A stretch of 64,000 bases of DNA from positions 110,604,139 to 110,668,138 of the forward strand of contig CM035806.1 of the NCBI GenBank assembly GCA_020466095.1. Direction: 5' to 3'. Positions 50,936-61,903 of the stretch are shown piece after piece. The notes beneath the pieces were generated by a model that saw nothing but the letters and a program-made list of their open reading frames with translations, ran no database searches and had not been told where the DNA came from. A program made the translations under genes and the position numbers. Numbering within the stretch: position 1 is the stretch's first letter; every line of letters begins with the position of its first letter. Source of the stretch: Chlorops oryzae (lineage: Eukaryota; Arthropoda; Insecta; Diptera; Chloropidae).

Positions 50936-52007
50936 GGTAGGTAGGTAGGTAGGTAGGTAGGTAGAAGTGGCAGCTGCTTGCTCACTTAGGCACAGTAGGT
51001 TGGCCCGTTGTGGTACCACAATTCGTCTGCCTCACAATTTCCTTCAATGTCCCTGTGTCCCGGTACCAAAAGAAGGGATACCGTGGAATGTCCCGCTATC
51101 TCGTTAAGAGATGTCCGGCATTCGCGAACAAGCTTGGATGTGGATTCGACCCCATCCAGGGATTTGATGGCCGCCTGGCTGTCGGTGAAGATGTAAATAT
51201 TCCTGCCAAATATTTCATTACATATGAGCAACCAGGCGGCATGGTTGATTGCCATGACCTCTGCCTGGAAGACGCTGCAGTGGTCAGGTAGGCGGAGGGC
51301 AAGCTTAATGTTTAAGCTGCTGGAGAATATACCGCATCCAACCCTAGAGTTGAGTTTGGAGCCGTCGGTATATACTTATTTGGATTGAGCCCCGGCTGAT
51401 ATCGATACCATCACACCACTCCGCCCTGCTTGGTACGAATGTTTTGAACCTTCGTTCGAAGCAGAGCGAGGGGGTGCGGTAGTCGATATCAGTTGGGGTA
51501 AGGAAATCTTTTGTCAAGATTTGAGAATGACCGATGTCGGTTCTTGGCCAGCGACAGACGCGCGGTGGCGATCTTTGCCTGTTGCTTTATTAGGAGTGAT
51601 GTTGGAATCCAACATAGAAGCGTAAATAGTGCCTTCGTTGGAGTAGTCCTTAGCGCCCTTGTTATCAATAGAGCGGACTGTCTCCTGACTTTGTCCAGGG
51701 ATAGCAGATAAGAAGCTTTCTCTGCTACTGGCCACCAACAGGTTGAGCCGTATAGGAGAATAGGTTCCACTACTGCCTGGTAAATCCATAATATTGACTT
51801 GAGGGACAACCCCCATTTTGCACCTATTGCTCTCATACAGCAGTATAGGGCGCATAACGCTTTCTTTGCTCTTTCCATGGTGTTCTCTTTCCATAGAAGT
51901 TTGCAGTCAAGTGTAAGCCCCAAGTATTTGACTTGGCTGCTTAGTCTTAAAGTAACCTCATTTAGTTTTGGTAGGTTAAAGGAAGGAATCTTGTATCTCC
52001 TTGTGAA
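50936..52007 (-). mobile_element. 5'-truncated LINE inserted in the LTR retrotransposon
   Basis: Flanked by a perfect 14-bp TSD GAACTCGTACTCTA (50922-50935 and 52008-52021). On the minus strand it holds the RT thumb region, RNase H, and a 3' tail of seven to eight CTACC-type repeats (plus strand 'ggtaggtagg' at 50936-50967). Length 1072 bp, truncated at the 5' side as usual for target-primed reverse transcription. The last ~80 bp before the repeats match the tail of the SINE at 61904-62150. Confidence 0.9.
50986..51380 (-). pseudogene. LINE RNase H domain
   Basis: On the minus strand YTDGSKLNSRVGCGIFSSSL (about 51380) leads into FQAEVMAINHAAWLL, IFTDSQAAIKSL and VPGHRDIEGNCEADEL, the RNase H blocks with catalytic Asp, Glu, Asp and final Asp. 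It ends WYHNGPTYCA with a stop at 50986. A frame change or stop separates it from the RT part at 51489. The protein would degrade the RNA strand during LINE copying. Confidence 0.75.
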
Positions 52008-52139
52008 GAACTCGTACTCTAAATCATTGGACTTTTTATTCGCAACATCCCCACCGCTAGATAGTTCCTTCTTATCCTTAACTCCTTCTTTCTGAATTTC
52101 CTTATCCTCCAACACTAATTTCTCGCAAATCGGCGCCAC
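51489..52139 (-). pseudogene. Chimeric frame: retrotransposon linker joined to LINE RT thumb
   Basis: 216 codons. The first ~40 (MAPICEKLVLEDKEIQKEGV...) belong to the acidic, Lys/Glu-rich linker of the LTR element. From codon ~45 (RRYKIPSFNLPKL, LSSQVKYLGLTLDCKLLWKE, ILLYGSTCWWP) the sequence is the C-terminal RT/thumb region of a LOA/R1-type LINE. The join falls exactly at the TSD copy (52008-52021), so this is an insertion-made fusion, not an ancestral gene. The frame stops after RFPYPN. Confidence 0.8.
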
Positions 52140-52263
52140 CTTCGCTTCCCTCGCTTTGTTCGTTACTGCTTCTGCAATACAAATCTTATCGTTGTTGGGA
52201 ACGACGAGTTAAAGTGACTCTGATTGTTTGTGCTCTGAATTGTAAGAATGTGAAATATTTACG

Positions 52264-52536
52264 TTGTTTTCAATCTCCAAGTTTTCTCCAAATCTGCTTT
52301 GTTCTGACTCGTTTAAGCTAGTTCCGTTTTTTAGCACTTCTGACTTAATCAAACTTTTATCCGACCCAGTGTCCACTAACAAGGTAACCCTATCACTTAT
52401 AGCTTGTCCACAAGGAAATACTACAAATATGTCGTCGGAAACTGACTGCGAACCTTCGATGTTAAGTGCAGATTCATTATTGTTACTGACTTTTTCTCTA
52501 TTAAACTGTTTTTTGTGTTCATCCCAGATTTTATGA
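52264..52536 (-). pseudogene. Retropepsin-like protease segment of the LTR element
   Basis: On the minus strand DIFVVFPCGQAISDRV is followed by TLLVDTGSDKSLIKSEVLKN. LLVDTGS is the aspartic protease active-site motif (Asp-Thr-Gly at 52366-52374). It lies downstream of gag and upstream of the linker, as expected for a gag-protease order. Stops break the frame on both sides. Confidence 0.65.
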
Positions 52537-53033
52537 GCCCGAAACAGCTTACTATGGCTTTTTCGATTAAAAAACTTAAAATGAATAACACAAAAGATAT
52601 CGATAGAAATAAAAATTTTGGAATATCTTCGTTTTTATTCATCAAATTTTCAATCCTTTTGCCTCCTTTAGCTGGTTCTTTTTTATTGTCTAGGTGGCAA
52701 AGAGATATGACACTTTCTTCATCTTGCCTCTTGTCTTCAATTTCATTTAAATTTTTTTATGGGCAACTACATCGCCGAAGCTCACCTTGGGTTTCCTTAT
52801 TTTTCTTTTAAATAATAATTCCTTTCCACTATCTATGTTTTTCATCTTAAATCTTTTAGAATATTCTTCAACATCTTCTAAGAGTATTTGTGAAATTTCT
52901 GGCTCCTCTAATTTATATTCTTCCTTGTTATCTACGAATTCCATTTTCTTTTTATTGGAGGAGGCTAGATTAGGCCTTTGTATTTTGACATTTAATTTGG
53001 CGTTCCGGTCTATTGGCCTTGACCGGGCCGCTT

Positions 53034-54467
53034 CTAGTTTCCCTGACAATTATTTATCATGTGTTGCTCTTTACAAAATTTGGATATATGTCCAAACTGT
53101 GAGCAATTGAAACATTGAATATTTGCGTTATTCGAAGGTTGGTTTCTTTCATTTCCTCCCGCGTTAAAATTTTCTGCTCTAATTCTACTAAAATTTTTCC
53201 CTCTGTGTTGATTCTGGACTCGCCCAAATGGTTCATTCTTCTGTTGCTGATTGTTCTGCATTTTATTTTTTTCCTGTCGTTGCTTACAAAAGGGGGTGCT
53301 AGAATGACCATTTAACTGACAAATATTGCAAAATAACGATTTCATTTTATTAAAACAATTCACCTCTAAATGACCTATTTTTCCACAATATGTGCATATT
53401 TGCGGATTAAACTCATAGCCGTAACATTGTTATAGTTACATTGTTCACTATATTGGTGTCCATATTGAGCACAACTGGTGCAAAAAGGCGTATTTTGTCT
53501 TTGTGCACAGATATCCCAAGTATGGCCCTCTAAATTGCAAAAAGAACACTTAATCTTTTGTGTTCCTACTGGGGGTGTTTTGTTTATGGAATAGATGTTT
53601 CGACTGTTTTCTGCATGGAGGTCTTCTGACTCTTCTGCTAATTTTATCAAATCTGAAATTTGTTTATCCTTTGAACCTTCTAGTCTATTCTGCATATACG
53701 GATTTTTTACCCCAAAAATTAATTTGTTGGTTGCCAGTTTCCTATATTCGGCTAATGCAGATAATGCTTCTATGTCATTCCAGGATTTTTTAATTAAAAA
53801 TTCTGCTTCATTTAATAAGAATTCTATTCTACCACCGAATTCTGATGCTCTCTCGTCCTCCTGTTGCTCTGCGCTAGCTATTTCTGACCTAATAGTTTCC
53901 AGGCTTCGCTTTTTTAAAAATTATCCTTTTATTAAATCGCAAAGTTCATCTAAACTATTTATTGTTCTCCGGCTTACTTTCATGTAAGCCATGCCTGTTA
54001 ATCGGTTTTTAATGCACTTTATAATGTCTATTATATTGAAATTACCAACTACACTCTTTAATAATTCAACCCCTGTGACAAACTAATCAATCTCTAGACT
54101 TATTTCTCGATTGTTCGACCCTGAGAAGTACGGTACTAGTTATTGACCCTTTCTATAAATTCATCTACTTGAGGTGGATTTGACATGGAAAGGTTTTTTG
54201 TTGGTAAATTTAGGTTCGTTGGTGTTAAAAAATATTCTGTATTTGTCTTTGTTTAGGTTTGCCTCTCTTACTAACTCCCTTGCTTCTCTTAAAATTATTT
54301 TTCTTAAGTGATTCTAATTCTTGAGTAAAAAAAAATAAATCTATCAGACGGGGCTCAACGTTATTATTGTACAATTTCAAAATTTTTGTGCACTCACAAT
54401 TTGATGTTCCAATTTCGGTGCTTGATTCGCCGCTTTTTTTTCGTTTTGTTCTCGCTGAAAATGTCAC
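53034..54467 (-). pseudogene. gag of the LTR element at 47.6-55.9 kb
   Basis: Minus-strand pieces in order are 54467-54225 (basic N-terminal region, MTFSARTKRKKSGESSTEIG); 54060-53700, capsid-like (IIKCIKNRLTGMAYMKVS, DERASEFGGRIEFLLNEAEF); 53695-53375, with CSFCNLEGHTWDIC and CTSCAQYGHQYSEQC; and 53363-53034, with CNICQLNGHSSTPFC and CFNCSQFGHISKFC. There are thus up to four CCHC-type knuckles, more than the usual one to three. Stops near 54120, 53935 and 53370 break the frame. Gag would package the RNA. Confidence 0.7.
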
Positions 54468-54911
54468 CAGTTTATTTTCTGAGTTGGGCTGCTACCGTCG
54501 GTTTTAGACTAAAATTTTTATTTTTCGGATTGATATAAAAATTTTTCTTTTTTGCTTTCCCTTTTTATTCATTTTTTAGTGGAAAAATTTTCTCTCTGCT
54601 TAGACAAAAGGATCATACAATATTTAAGTTTTAAGTGCCATGTATAAACATTTTCCTTCAAAGCAACATCCTCATAGCACGCTTAAAAACGTTACTTGGT
54701 GATGTTTCACTTCGCTCAGACTTTCTCAATCGTGTGCGTTTCTTCGACACGGGAGTTTAGAGTTTTGCTTATTCGGTTCTGGTATCGCCAGCGATTAAGA
54801 CCAAAAAAGGTCCCGCTTCAGCTCGATTCTTTTAACTCAATGTCCTGCCGCACCACGTCTTAGGACAATTCCTATCAATGATTCGTATCCAACTGAAAGT
54901 CAGTCGAATAC

Positions 54912-54927
54912 CGGCTGCGCCAATAAG
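54912..54927 (-). promoter_or_regulatory. Primer binding site, tRNA-Ser type
   Basis: Minus strand CTTATTGGCGCAGCCGG next to the LTR end. TGGCGCAG-CGG complements the 3' end of insect tRNA-Ser, the primer used by the 17.6/297 group. There is one mismatch to the usual TGGCGCAGTCGG and a 5-base offset from the LTR. Confidence 0.5.
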
Positions 54928-55903
54928 TGTTGGGATATAGGGAGCTAGCGCTCAGACACAGTCGAGCGTATAAACGTTCCTTTATTCCAATATTAATTTA
55001 TAGGAAACACGCGCTCAGATAAAGTCGGGCGTATAAATGTTCCTATAACCCTCTTTAAATGAAAGAGTGAAGTTTATTTTTTATCCTTTCTTTTATTTAC
55101 TGATCCTTATGTCTATGTCAGGATTTATATTCACTGTAAAAATGCTAACACTACTTTAAAATTTCCCTATTTCATTATTTATACTTCTAGCGCCGTGGCT
55201 CGTATGTACGCACGTCAAAAGCAGAGACTTCCGAAAACCAGTCTGATCTTTCTGTGTTCGAAAGCTCCCTTTTTATAGACCAATATTGCTGATTGGCAAT
55301 ATTGGATATCGCTGATGATGCTTTCCAAAACCTCTTGCATAAGGTTCACCTGCAAGTCTATCTTTGGTGCTGCTATTCTCATATCATCCTTTTTGTTGTT
55401 GTAGGTCGGTGTTTGGTGGCGTTGAACCTTGCGCAGAACTTATGATGCGTCAGCTCGTGCCTCCCGTGTTTTCCCTTGCTCGCCGAAAGCTCGCCAAAGC
55501 TATCCTGTTGTTAGTGTGTTGTTGTTGTTGCCAGCGATCGAGCTCTTCAGCATAGCTTAGACAGTTGCAATGTTGACTTGCCGGCTCATGTCCCTCATAC
55601 TTGACACCTAGCTGCCCGTACCTATCATTGCTGTCGCTCCGTTAATTCTCTCCCGCCGTTCTAATTCTCGGGTTTCACCCACTGGCTTTTGGCATTGCGA
55701 TCGTGGGCTTGGAGTGATTTCACAACCGTTGCCGTCTGCCGAATCTTCTGGATCTCATATTACATTCATTTCATTAGGGCGATTGCTGCTAAAGCTAATT
55801 TCACAATCGCACTGGTTGAGTCTTCGCGCTGGTTCTTGTTGTTTCACTTTTTATGGCGAAGATTGGGAGGTATAGCATGGTTGTGCGTCTGTGACTCGCA
55901 ACA
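54928..55903 (-). repeat. 5' LTR of the 47.6-55.9 kb element
   Basis: 976 bp, without the MITE found in the other LTR. Its outer end ...GCAACA is followed by the TSD CTTC. Confidence 0.85.
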
Positions 55904-56593
55904 CTTCTTGGAGAATGAAAAAATCTAAAATTCTAAAAATCTAACACTCGTTCGCTATAAACAGCACACAATTAGCTGCGCAGGCAAATACTTGGAATAC
56001 AAGCTAGAACCATACATTTATTTTGGCATTTGCCGGTATAGCATCGTATGAAAACAAGAGTCGATGAGAGTAAGTGGTGTACAGTGTTGCCGTTTTGTGT
56101 ACTTTAATACGCATTGCGTACTTTTTCAACCACCTGAGTACTTTTCATGTACCAAATTATTTTTGGTCGATTTGCGTACTATTTCGATCAACTCCGCATT
56201 AGAGTTGCAGGACTATCGATTTCAGTTTTTCTTTGATTGTTAACGGTTAAAATTAGAAACTGGGTGAACGATCAGCTCGATTCTGAATATTCCCGGGGAA
56301 TTTACTTTTCTCGAGAGTAAGCTTCATCTTATTTAAATATGTGGGAAGAAAATTGATAGGGAATGGGTATTTGACCCATACTCATAATTTTTCTTACCCT
56401 ATCGATTTAAAAAAGGAAAATTTTAGTCTCGAGAAATGTAAATTCCCCGGCAAATCGTTCCCCGGAAATATTCATAATTGGGCTGTAATTCTTGCATTCC
56501 TCTTTGTTTCTCTTTATGATTTTGCACTGATGTTTTATGTTGCTCGTTAAACCGAGTGCAGAAAAAAAAATTTCTGCCATTTTCCTCGTTATA

Positions 56594-57880
56594 TTAGGTG
56601 TAGTAAAAAGAAATCCATTATTTTTCCAATAGATAGCGTTATTTATCTGCATCTCGCGTTGTATAAGTCCGATCGTGTTCCGCTAGGAGGCATTAGAAAG
56701 ATGACAGTTCCTACTAAAAAAGCTTTTTTGACACTTTTTTGATTGATTGATTCAGTTTTGTTTGAGAGCTTGTCAAAGATGGACATCAGCAAAGAGAAAA
56801 TTCGCTACATTTTACAGTTTTTCTTCGATAAGGGAGAAAACGCAAGCCAGGCGGCTGAAAATGTGAATAGCGTTTATGGACCTGATACTGTAACAGCCAA
56901 TCATGCACAATTTTGGTTTCGTCGATTCCGTTCCGGTAACTTCGATGTCAAGATGCACCACGCACTGGAAGGCCAATTGTCGAAAATGTCGATAAAATCA
57001 TGGAAATTATCGAGTCCGACCGTCATGTTAGCACTGTTTCGATTGCAAAAGAGCTAAAGATTGCACAAAAAACCGTTTGGAACCATTTGAATAAGGCTGG
57101 ATACACAAAGAAGCTCGATGTATGGGTGCCACACGAGTTAACGCAAAAAAACCTCATAGACCGAATTTCCATCTGCGAATCGCTGCTGAACCGCAACAAA
57201 ATCGACCCATTTCTGAAGCGGTTGGTGACTGGTGATGAAAAGTGGGTCACTTACGACAACGTCAAGCGAAAACGGTCGTGGTCGAAACACGGTGAACCGG
57301 CGGAAACGGTGGCCAAGCCAGGATTGACGGCCAGGAAGGTTTTGCTGTGTGTTTGGTGGGATTGGCAGGGAATTATCTACTATGAGCTGCTCCCATACGG
57401 CAAAACTCTTAACTCGGAACTCTACTGTCAACAATTGGACCATCTGAAGGAAGCAATCGCCCATAAGCGGCCAGCTTTGGCCAATAAGAGAGGAATTGTG
57501 TTCCATCAGGACAACGCCAGGCCACACACATCGATAGTGACTCGCCAGAAGCTCCGGGAGTTTGGTTGGGAGGTTCTTTTGCATCCACCTTATAGTCCGG
57601 ACCTGGCACCAAGTGATTACCATCTGTTCCTGTCCATGGCGAACAATTTTGCTGGTGAAACATTCGCTTCAAGAGAGGCTTCTGAAATTCGACTGTCTCA
57701 ATTTTTTGCTAATAGGAACGAGGGCTTCTATGAGAGAGGCATAATGAAATTACCTTTAAAATGACAACAAGTTATCGAACAAAACGGCGCATATTTGACC
57801 TAAATCGGGTCATTCTAACTATCTTAAATAAAGCCCTCAATTTAATGCAAAAATAATGGATTTCTTTTTACTACACCTAA
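56594..57880 (+). mobile_element. mariner transposon, second type, 1287 bp
   Basis: TIRs TTAGGTGTAGTAAAAAGAAA (left) with inverse at the right, TA on both sides (56592-56593, 57881-57882). It carries a mutated transposase gene. TIR and protein differ clearly from the Himar1-like copy at 35040. Confidence 0.95.
56779..57764 (+). pseudogene. mariner transposase, frameshifted and C-terminally truncated
   Basis: ATG at 56779 (MDISKEKIRYILQFFFDKGE) opens the first HTH. A one-base loss near 56950 ('gtcaagatg' where the family frame needs one more A) shifts the frame, and the original frame resumes as VENVDKIMEIIESDRHVSTV. The catalytic region is then intact: TGDEKWVTY, VFHQDNARPHTS and, 34 residues later, LAPSDYHLF (D,D34D kept). 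A TGA after IMKLPLK (57762-57764) replaces a likely Trp codon, removing about a dozen residues. Two lesions make the gene inactive. Confidence 0.9.
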
Positions 57881-58178
57881 TATAAAGTATTCAATACAAA
57901 GAGTTTGAATGCTCGTTAAATGCGAGCCTCGCTAAATCGAAGGCTCGTTAAATTATTTTTAATAAGTTTATACTCAAAACTAGTCTTTTAGTCTAGTCTT
58001 TGACTACAAAAAAAAATTCATCTTGTATAAATATAATATATTACCATGATGAAAAAATTACGTTAGTTTTTGTGATTTTTCTTTACAAAAAAAATATATG
58101 TGTGGGTACTTTTTCTATAAAAAAGGTCAGTTTTGTGTACTTTTTGATCAGTTTTTTTTTGCCAACACTGGTGGTGTA

Positions 58179-59926
58179 TGCTACTTGATTCGAGAGAAAG
58201 AGAGATTTAAAACATTGCGTGCGCGCTGAGCAGCAGGTAGCTCTTTTTCTCTATCCCTTTGCTGTATTCTTCTACAAATGATGTGCGTATTTTAAAGTAC
58301 TTGGTGTTATCAAAGAAGCAAATACATTTGCGCAGCCCTTTAATTCGCATTCGCAAAATTTTGTGCGAATATTAACGTTCGAAAAATATACAAATCCTAT
58401 GGATGTTATATATTTCTTTTATGTAGATTGATTTGATAATCAATACGCGATTTGTAGATTTCAAAAAAATATTTAAAAGTTATTCAAAAAAGGCTTCGAG
58501 AACATATTTAAATTCATTTTCCTTACGAAAACAGATTAATTAAATAACTTATTTTTTTGGGTCATACGGCAACACTGTAACAAAAAATATGTGAGGTTTA
58601 CACGTCTTAACACACAGCTCTCAGTTATTTTCTAAGGAAATTTTGCGCTAAGCATACGTACATATAATCATGGTTATTTTTGTTGTTGTTTCGAAAGTGC
58701 TTAAAAAGGTCACACCGTGGAACTTTTCAGAGAAAATAGTACCTAATTAATTTCTTTCTTGCATCATTGAATTTTTCGTCAGGAAAATATTTTTTTAAAC
58801 TTTTTTAATACAGATGTATCTATTATTTTTTCCGAAAAGGAAAAGAAAGACCATCTGACTCAATCAAGTATAGATAGTTACTATAGTCACCGACTTTCAG
58901 AAGTTTTTAAGTTAAGATTTTAATTTTTTTAAATGAAGTGTAAATTTTGGTTATTAAATGTATAATATGAAATAATATTTTTATTATCTTTTATTCTTCT
59001 TGATTTTGGAACGAAATCGTGTGAATTTTGATTTTTTTGGAACTTTGTATACCACTGTACTGCAGAAAAACACACTCTCGATCAACTACCCACTCGGGAG
59101 AACTCTGTTCTGCCGTGCCTGGTCCTCTTTTGTATGTGGAAATGAAATTTGTGGGTAGTAAATTGGAATTTCTCATTTCCGCACCAAAAAAAAAAAAAAA
59201 AAAAAAAAAACAAAAGGTCAACGATTCATTTGAAGCAAACATATAACTTACATTGACATATTACTTATATTTTTTTATCTCCATCAGTCAAGGTTTAGAT
59301 ACAGAGACATCTGTATGGAAAACAATTTCTTTGCGAACGAGGGAACACAAAAAACTCGTTCTCATTACGTCTAAATCGTGACATTGACAAAATTATTTTG
59401 AGTTTGGTGAAGTGAAAAATCGGAGTAGATTTCAGGTATAGGGTAGTGCCGGACTAGATTTCAAAAATTTAACAAAAAAACGGAGTAGATCTACTCCGAT
59501 CGGGGTATAGTCCGAACCCTGGTGGATACACTGATGTAAGACTAAAAGCGAATAAAATGAGAATTGACGATCAATAATTGACTAGTGTAAAATACTTCAA
59601 TGTAGTTATTTTAAAACTTCGTTCTGGCTGCGTTCTGCTTCGCATGAAGAAAGGGTCCCAGCCGTATTTTATCGCATGCATGACAAAATCATCGATGCAG
59701 AAGTATTGAAGAATTCATTTGTAAAGAGACCAATTGGTGCTGTTTCGAATGATTTTCTAGTGAAAATTTCATGGAAGCAAGAGCTCGTTAAAAGAGATTG
59801 TTCAAACGAAATTTTCATTTGAAAAAGGGTTGATTACTCCTTCTTTCAATAAAGATCTTATGCAATTTTCATAAAAACAGTGCTTTGCATATTTTCAAGA
59901 TGTCTGCTATGATGAAAACATTTTTT
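58179..59926. other. Non-coding AT-rich region
   Basis: No gene supported. The outer inverted repeat end lies at 58327-58375. A pure A run of about 25 lies at 59186-59210 and might be the tail of a small retroposed sequence on the plus strand ('ctctgttctgccgtgcctgg' upstream), but no TSD is clear. Confidence 0.4.
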
Positions 59927-60122
59927 CGGGTATGTGATTCGTTTCCCTTTCGCGGGAAAGGTAATTCAGTATCGAAATTGAAGTGGTTTATTCCCCTTAT
60001 TCCTAGATTGAGAGGGAAATTGAATTACTTTAATAGATAATTCCCCCAAAATCTAGAGAAAGGGAAATCACATCAGTTGGGGAATTGAATTCCCCGGGAA
60101 AGGGAAAATAATCACATACCCG
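59927..60122. mobile_element. Fold-back MITE with CGGGTATGTGATT ends
   Basis: CGGGTATGTGATTCGTTTCC (left) and the inverse AATCACATACCCG (right), flanked by TTT. Arms contain 'ccctttcgcgggaaagg' and 'ttccccgggaaaggg'. 196 bp, non-coding. TTT flanks are low-complexity, so the TSD is weak. Confidence 0.65.
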
Positions 60123-60987
60123 TTTGAGCAAGTTTAATTCACTTCTGCTTTTCATTGAAGTGCATTTAAAACTAAACAATTGTGATAGAACCAGTAAAGT
60201 TTTATGTTATTGTTGATCAATACTATGAGCTACCGTTATATTATAACATAGTCAATGAAGTGCTATCAAAAGAAATGGAAATACAAAATTTAAAAATAAA
60301 AACTATTTCTGTTTCTTTCCTTCCCAGATCCCAGTAGCGTTTACTAATTTTAAATGAAATTTTCATTCGTATTGGCATTATATACTCTATTTTCAAATGA
60401 TAAAATCATGCACGTTAGATTCATTTCAGCCAGCCAGCATGTACTCTTTTCTCAAATGAAGCTTTCATGCGATTTAGGGCCATAAACTCCTTTACCACAT
60501 GAATTTTGAAGTACTGAAAATAGCGGCCATCTCCTATCAAATTTCATTAGAAATAAGGGTTAGTAATGCGAGTAGTCGCAGTTTGAATTTTCACCACTTC
60601 GGAAGTACTGCAGAAGTAGTGAAATTTCCGGCTGGGGTAGCTACTAGCAACTTACATTACAAATAATATAAAAATAAAATATATATCTGAAATAATTAAA
60701 AAAAAAACAATATTTCAATTCAAAATATATTTGAATAATAAAAAGGGCCATGAGGAGGAGAACAGCCAACAACAACAGCTAAAACTATAACGATGAAAAA
60801 TAATGAGAAATTTTAATATAGGAAATAAATAATAATGTAGAGCACCACAAAAACATCGATAGTCTAAAAAAAAATCGATATTACGAGAATTTTAAAAACA
60901 TCGATACTGGATAGTGACATCGATGTTTCTCCAGCTCTAACTATGATGCCACTTGCAAGAAAATGATCAATCATACATAGGGTGCGT
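60123..60987. other. Non-coding region
   Basis: No gene. 'gatgccacttgcaagaaaat' at about 60948-60965 also occurs in the 8906 and 62810 elements (9133, 63023), a small fragment of that family. 'acatcgatgtttctccagct' near 60920 suggests another degraded TIR. Confidence 0.4.
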
Positions 60988-61220
60988 CATATATAACGAT
61001 ATATGTCACTCTCAGAGATATTGCGCGGGACGTTTCGCGCAAGTTAGAAAGAGATGTTACTCGGCAGGCAAAAGAAGAGCGAGAGAGAAATACTTTTGGT
61101 GAGTAGCTCAGTGCAAAATGCTCATTTTGGTGGGTACCCAAACCATGGTGGGTACCCAAGACCGTGGTGAAAAGAGCCAAAATGGAAACGGCTCCTGAGT
61201 GACATATATAGTTATATATG
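60988..61220. mobile_element. CATATA-terminated MITE with 8-bp TSD
   Basis: CATATATAACGATATATGTC (left) and the inverse of CATATATAACTATATATGTC (right) are flanked by a perfect 8-bp TSD GGGTGCGT (60980-60987, 61221-61228). 233 bp, non-coding. Same terminal design as the element at 7137-7799, including the following 'actc'. Confidence 0.85.
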
Positions 61221-61617
61221 GGGTGCGTATCTATCCTTTTTTTCGCGGGATAGTCCTTTTTTATTAGCACAAGACCCGCGCCCCGCGAACAGATGCGAAA
61301 TCCCCCTAAATCCCGCGAAACTCCTTTTTTTATTATACATTACTCCCAACGCAAAATTTTCTGTCGTAATTACCAAAGAGTACTAAATATATAAAGAGCC
61401 GCCAACGTACTCTATCGTCGATTTCATTTTTCACTCATTTCCGATGCTGGCCTCCACATTACGATACACTAGTGGTATTCAAGCAGGCTCGGAAATAGCT
61501 ACGTGCAAATTTTGCACGCGGAAATTTTTAACTATTGCTTGAACGACCCTTATGCAAAGCGTGTGTAAAAATTTTGCGAAAACAGCTGGTTTCAATGTTT
61601 GCTTTGGTGAAAGAAAA

Positions 61618-61722
61618 TAGTTTATGTGGCCCGCCCACTGCCACGCTCACAAATGGAGATTTTTCATAACATAGAGCGCCAATAATGTGGGAACGCTGGG
61701 TATTTCAAAGTCGGGCTTGGCC
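61618..61722 (+). repeat. Fragment of DINE-like 3' end
   Basis: 'gtggcccgcccactgccacg' and 'tatttcaaagtcgggcttgg' match the last unit and hairpin of the 21295-22385 copy. The end after the hairpin's first arm is missing. Confidence 0.75.
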
Positions 61723-61903
61723 AAAAATTTAACCTAAATTGGGCAAAGAATGAAATGAAAAGAACGAAACGAAAACTAACCCAAAACGAAACGACAAAAA
61801 GGGAGAGAGATATATATGTAAATAGATAAGATCTTACTCATTCATACGGATTACTTCAATACAACAATGAACGAAAGATTTTCTATCAAGTATGTCTTAT
61901 GAA

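Larger units (their letters stand above)
47631..55903 (-). mobile_element. LTR retrotransposon with TSD CTTC, pol missing
   Basis: LTRs 47631-48888 and 54928-55903 (TGTTGGG...GCAACA on the plus strand), bordered by CTTC (47627-47630, 55904-55907). Minus-strand element: next to the right LTR lies CTTATTGGCGCAGCCGG, a tRNA-Ser-like primer site (TGGCGCAGYCGG); next to the left LTR lies a purine tract (AAGGAGGGGAGGGA). Gag with CCHC knuckles and a retropepsin motif are present. RT, RNase H and integrase of its own are not found; a LINE fragment sits where pol might follow. LTR divergence is about 2% by eye. Confidence 0.9.
56082..58170. mobile_element. hAT-type non-autonomous element split by a mariner
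   Basis: TIR CAGTGTTGCC (left) and GCCAACACTG (right), with a perfect 8-bp TSD GTGGTGTA (56074-56081, 58171-58178). 'gtgtactttt' motifs occur near both ends. About 800 bp remain when the mariner is removed. An internal fold-back lies at about 56275-56465 ('ttccccgg'-type arms). Confidence 0.8.
46965..58400. repeat. Outer inverted repeat enclosing a nested TE cluster
   Basis: 'tcgcattcgcgaatattcgg' and 'aaagggctgcgcaaatgcat' at 46980-47055 return inverted as 'tacatttgcgcagcccttta' and 'gcattcgcaaaattttgtgc' at 58327-58375. Only these arms remain of what was probably one small fold-back or hAT-type element, now stretched by the insertions between them. Exact ends and TSD not resolved. Confidence 0.5.

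Noticed and set aside
56275..56465. A separate nested fold-back inside the 56082-58170 element
   Set aside because: Inverted arms exist, but no TSD separates them from the host element, so they may be part of it.
59028..59246. A processed retrocopy ending in the A run at 59186-59210
   Set aside because: No TSD was found and the upstream sequence matches no gene I recognise.
60850..60935. A hAT-type MITE with TAGAGC/GCTCTA ends
   Set aside because: The ends look inverted, but no 8-bp TSD matches and the arms are short; not called.
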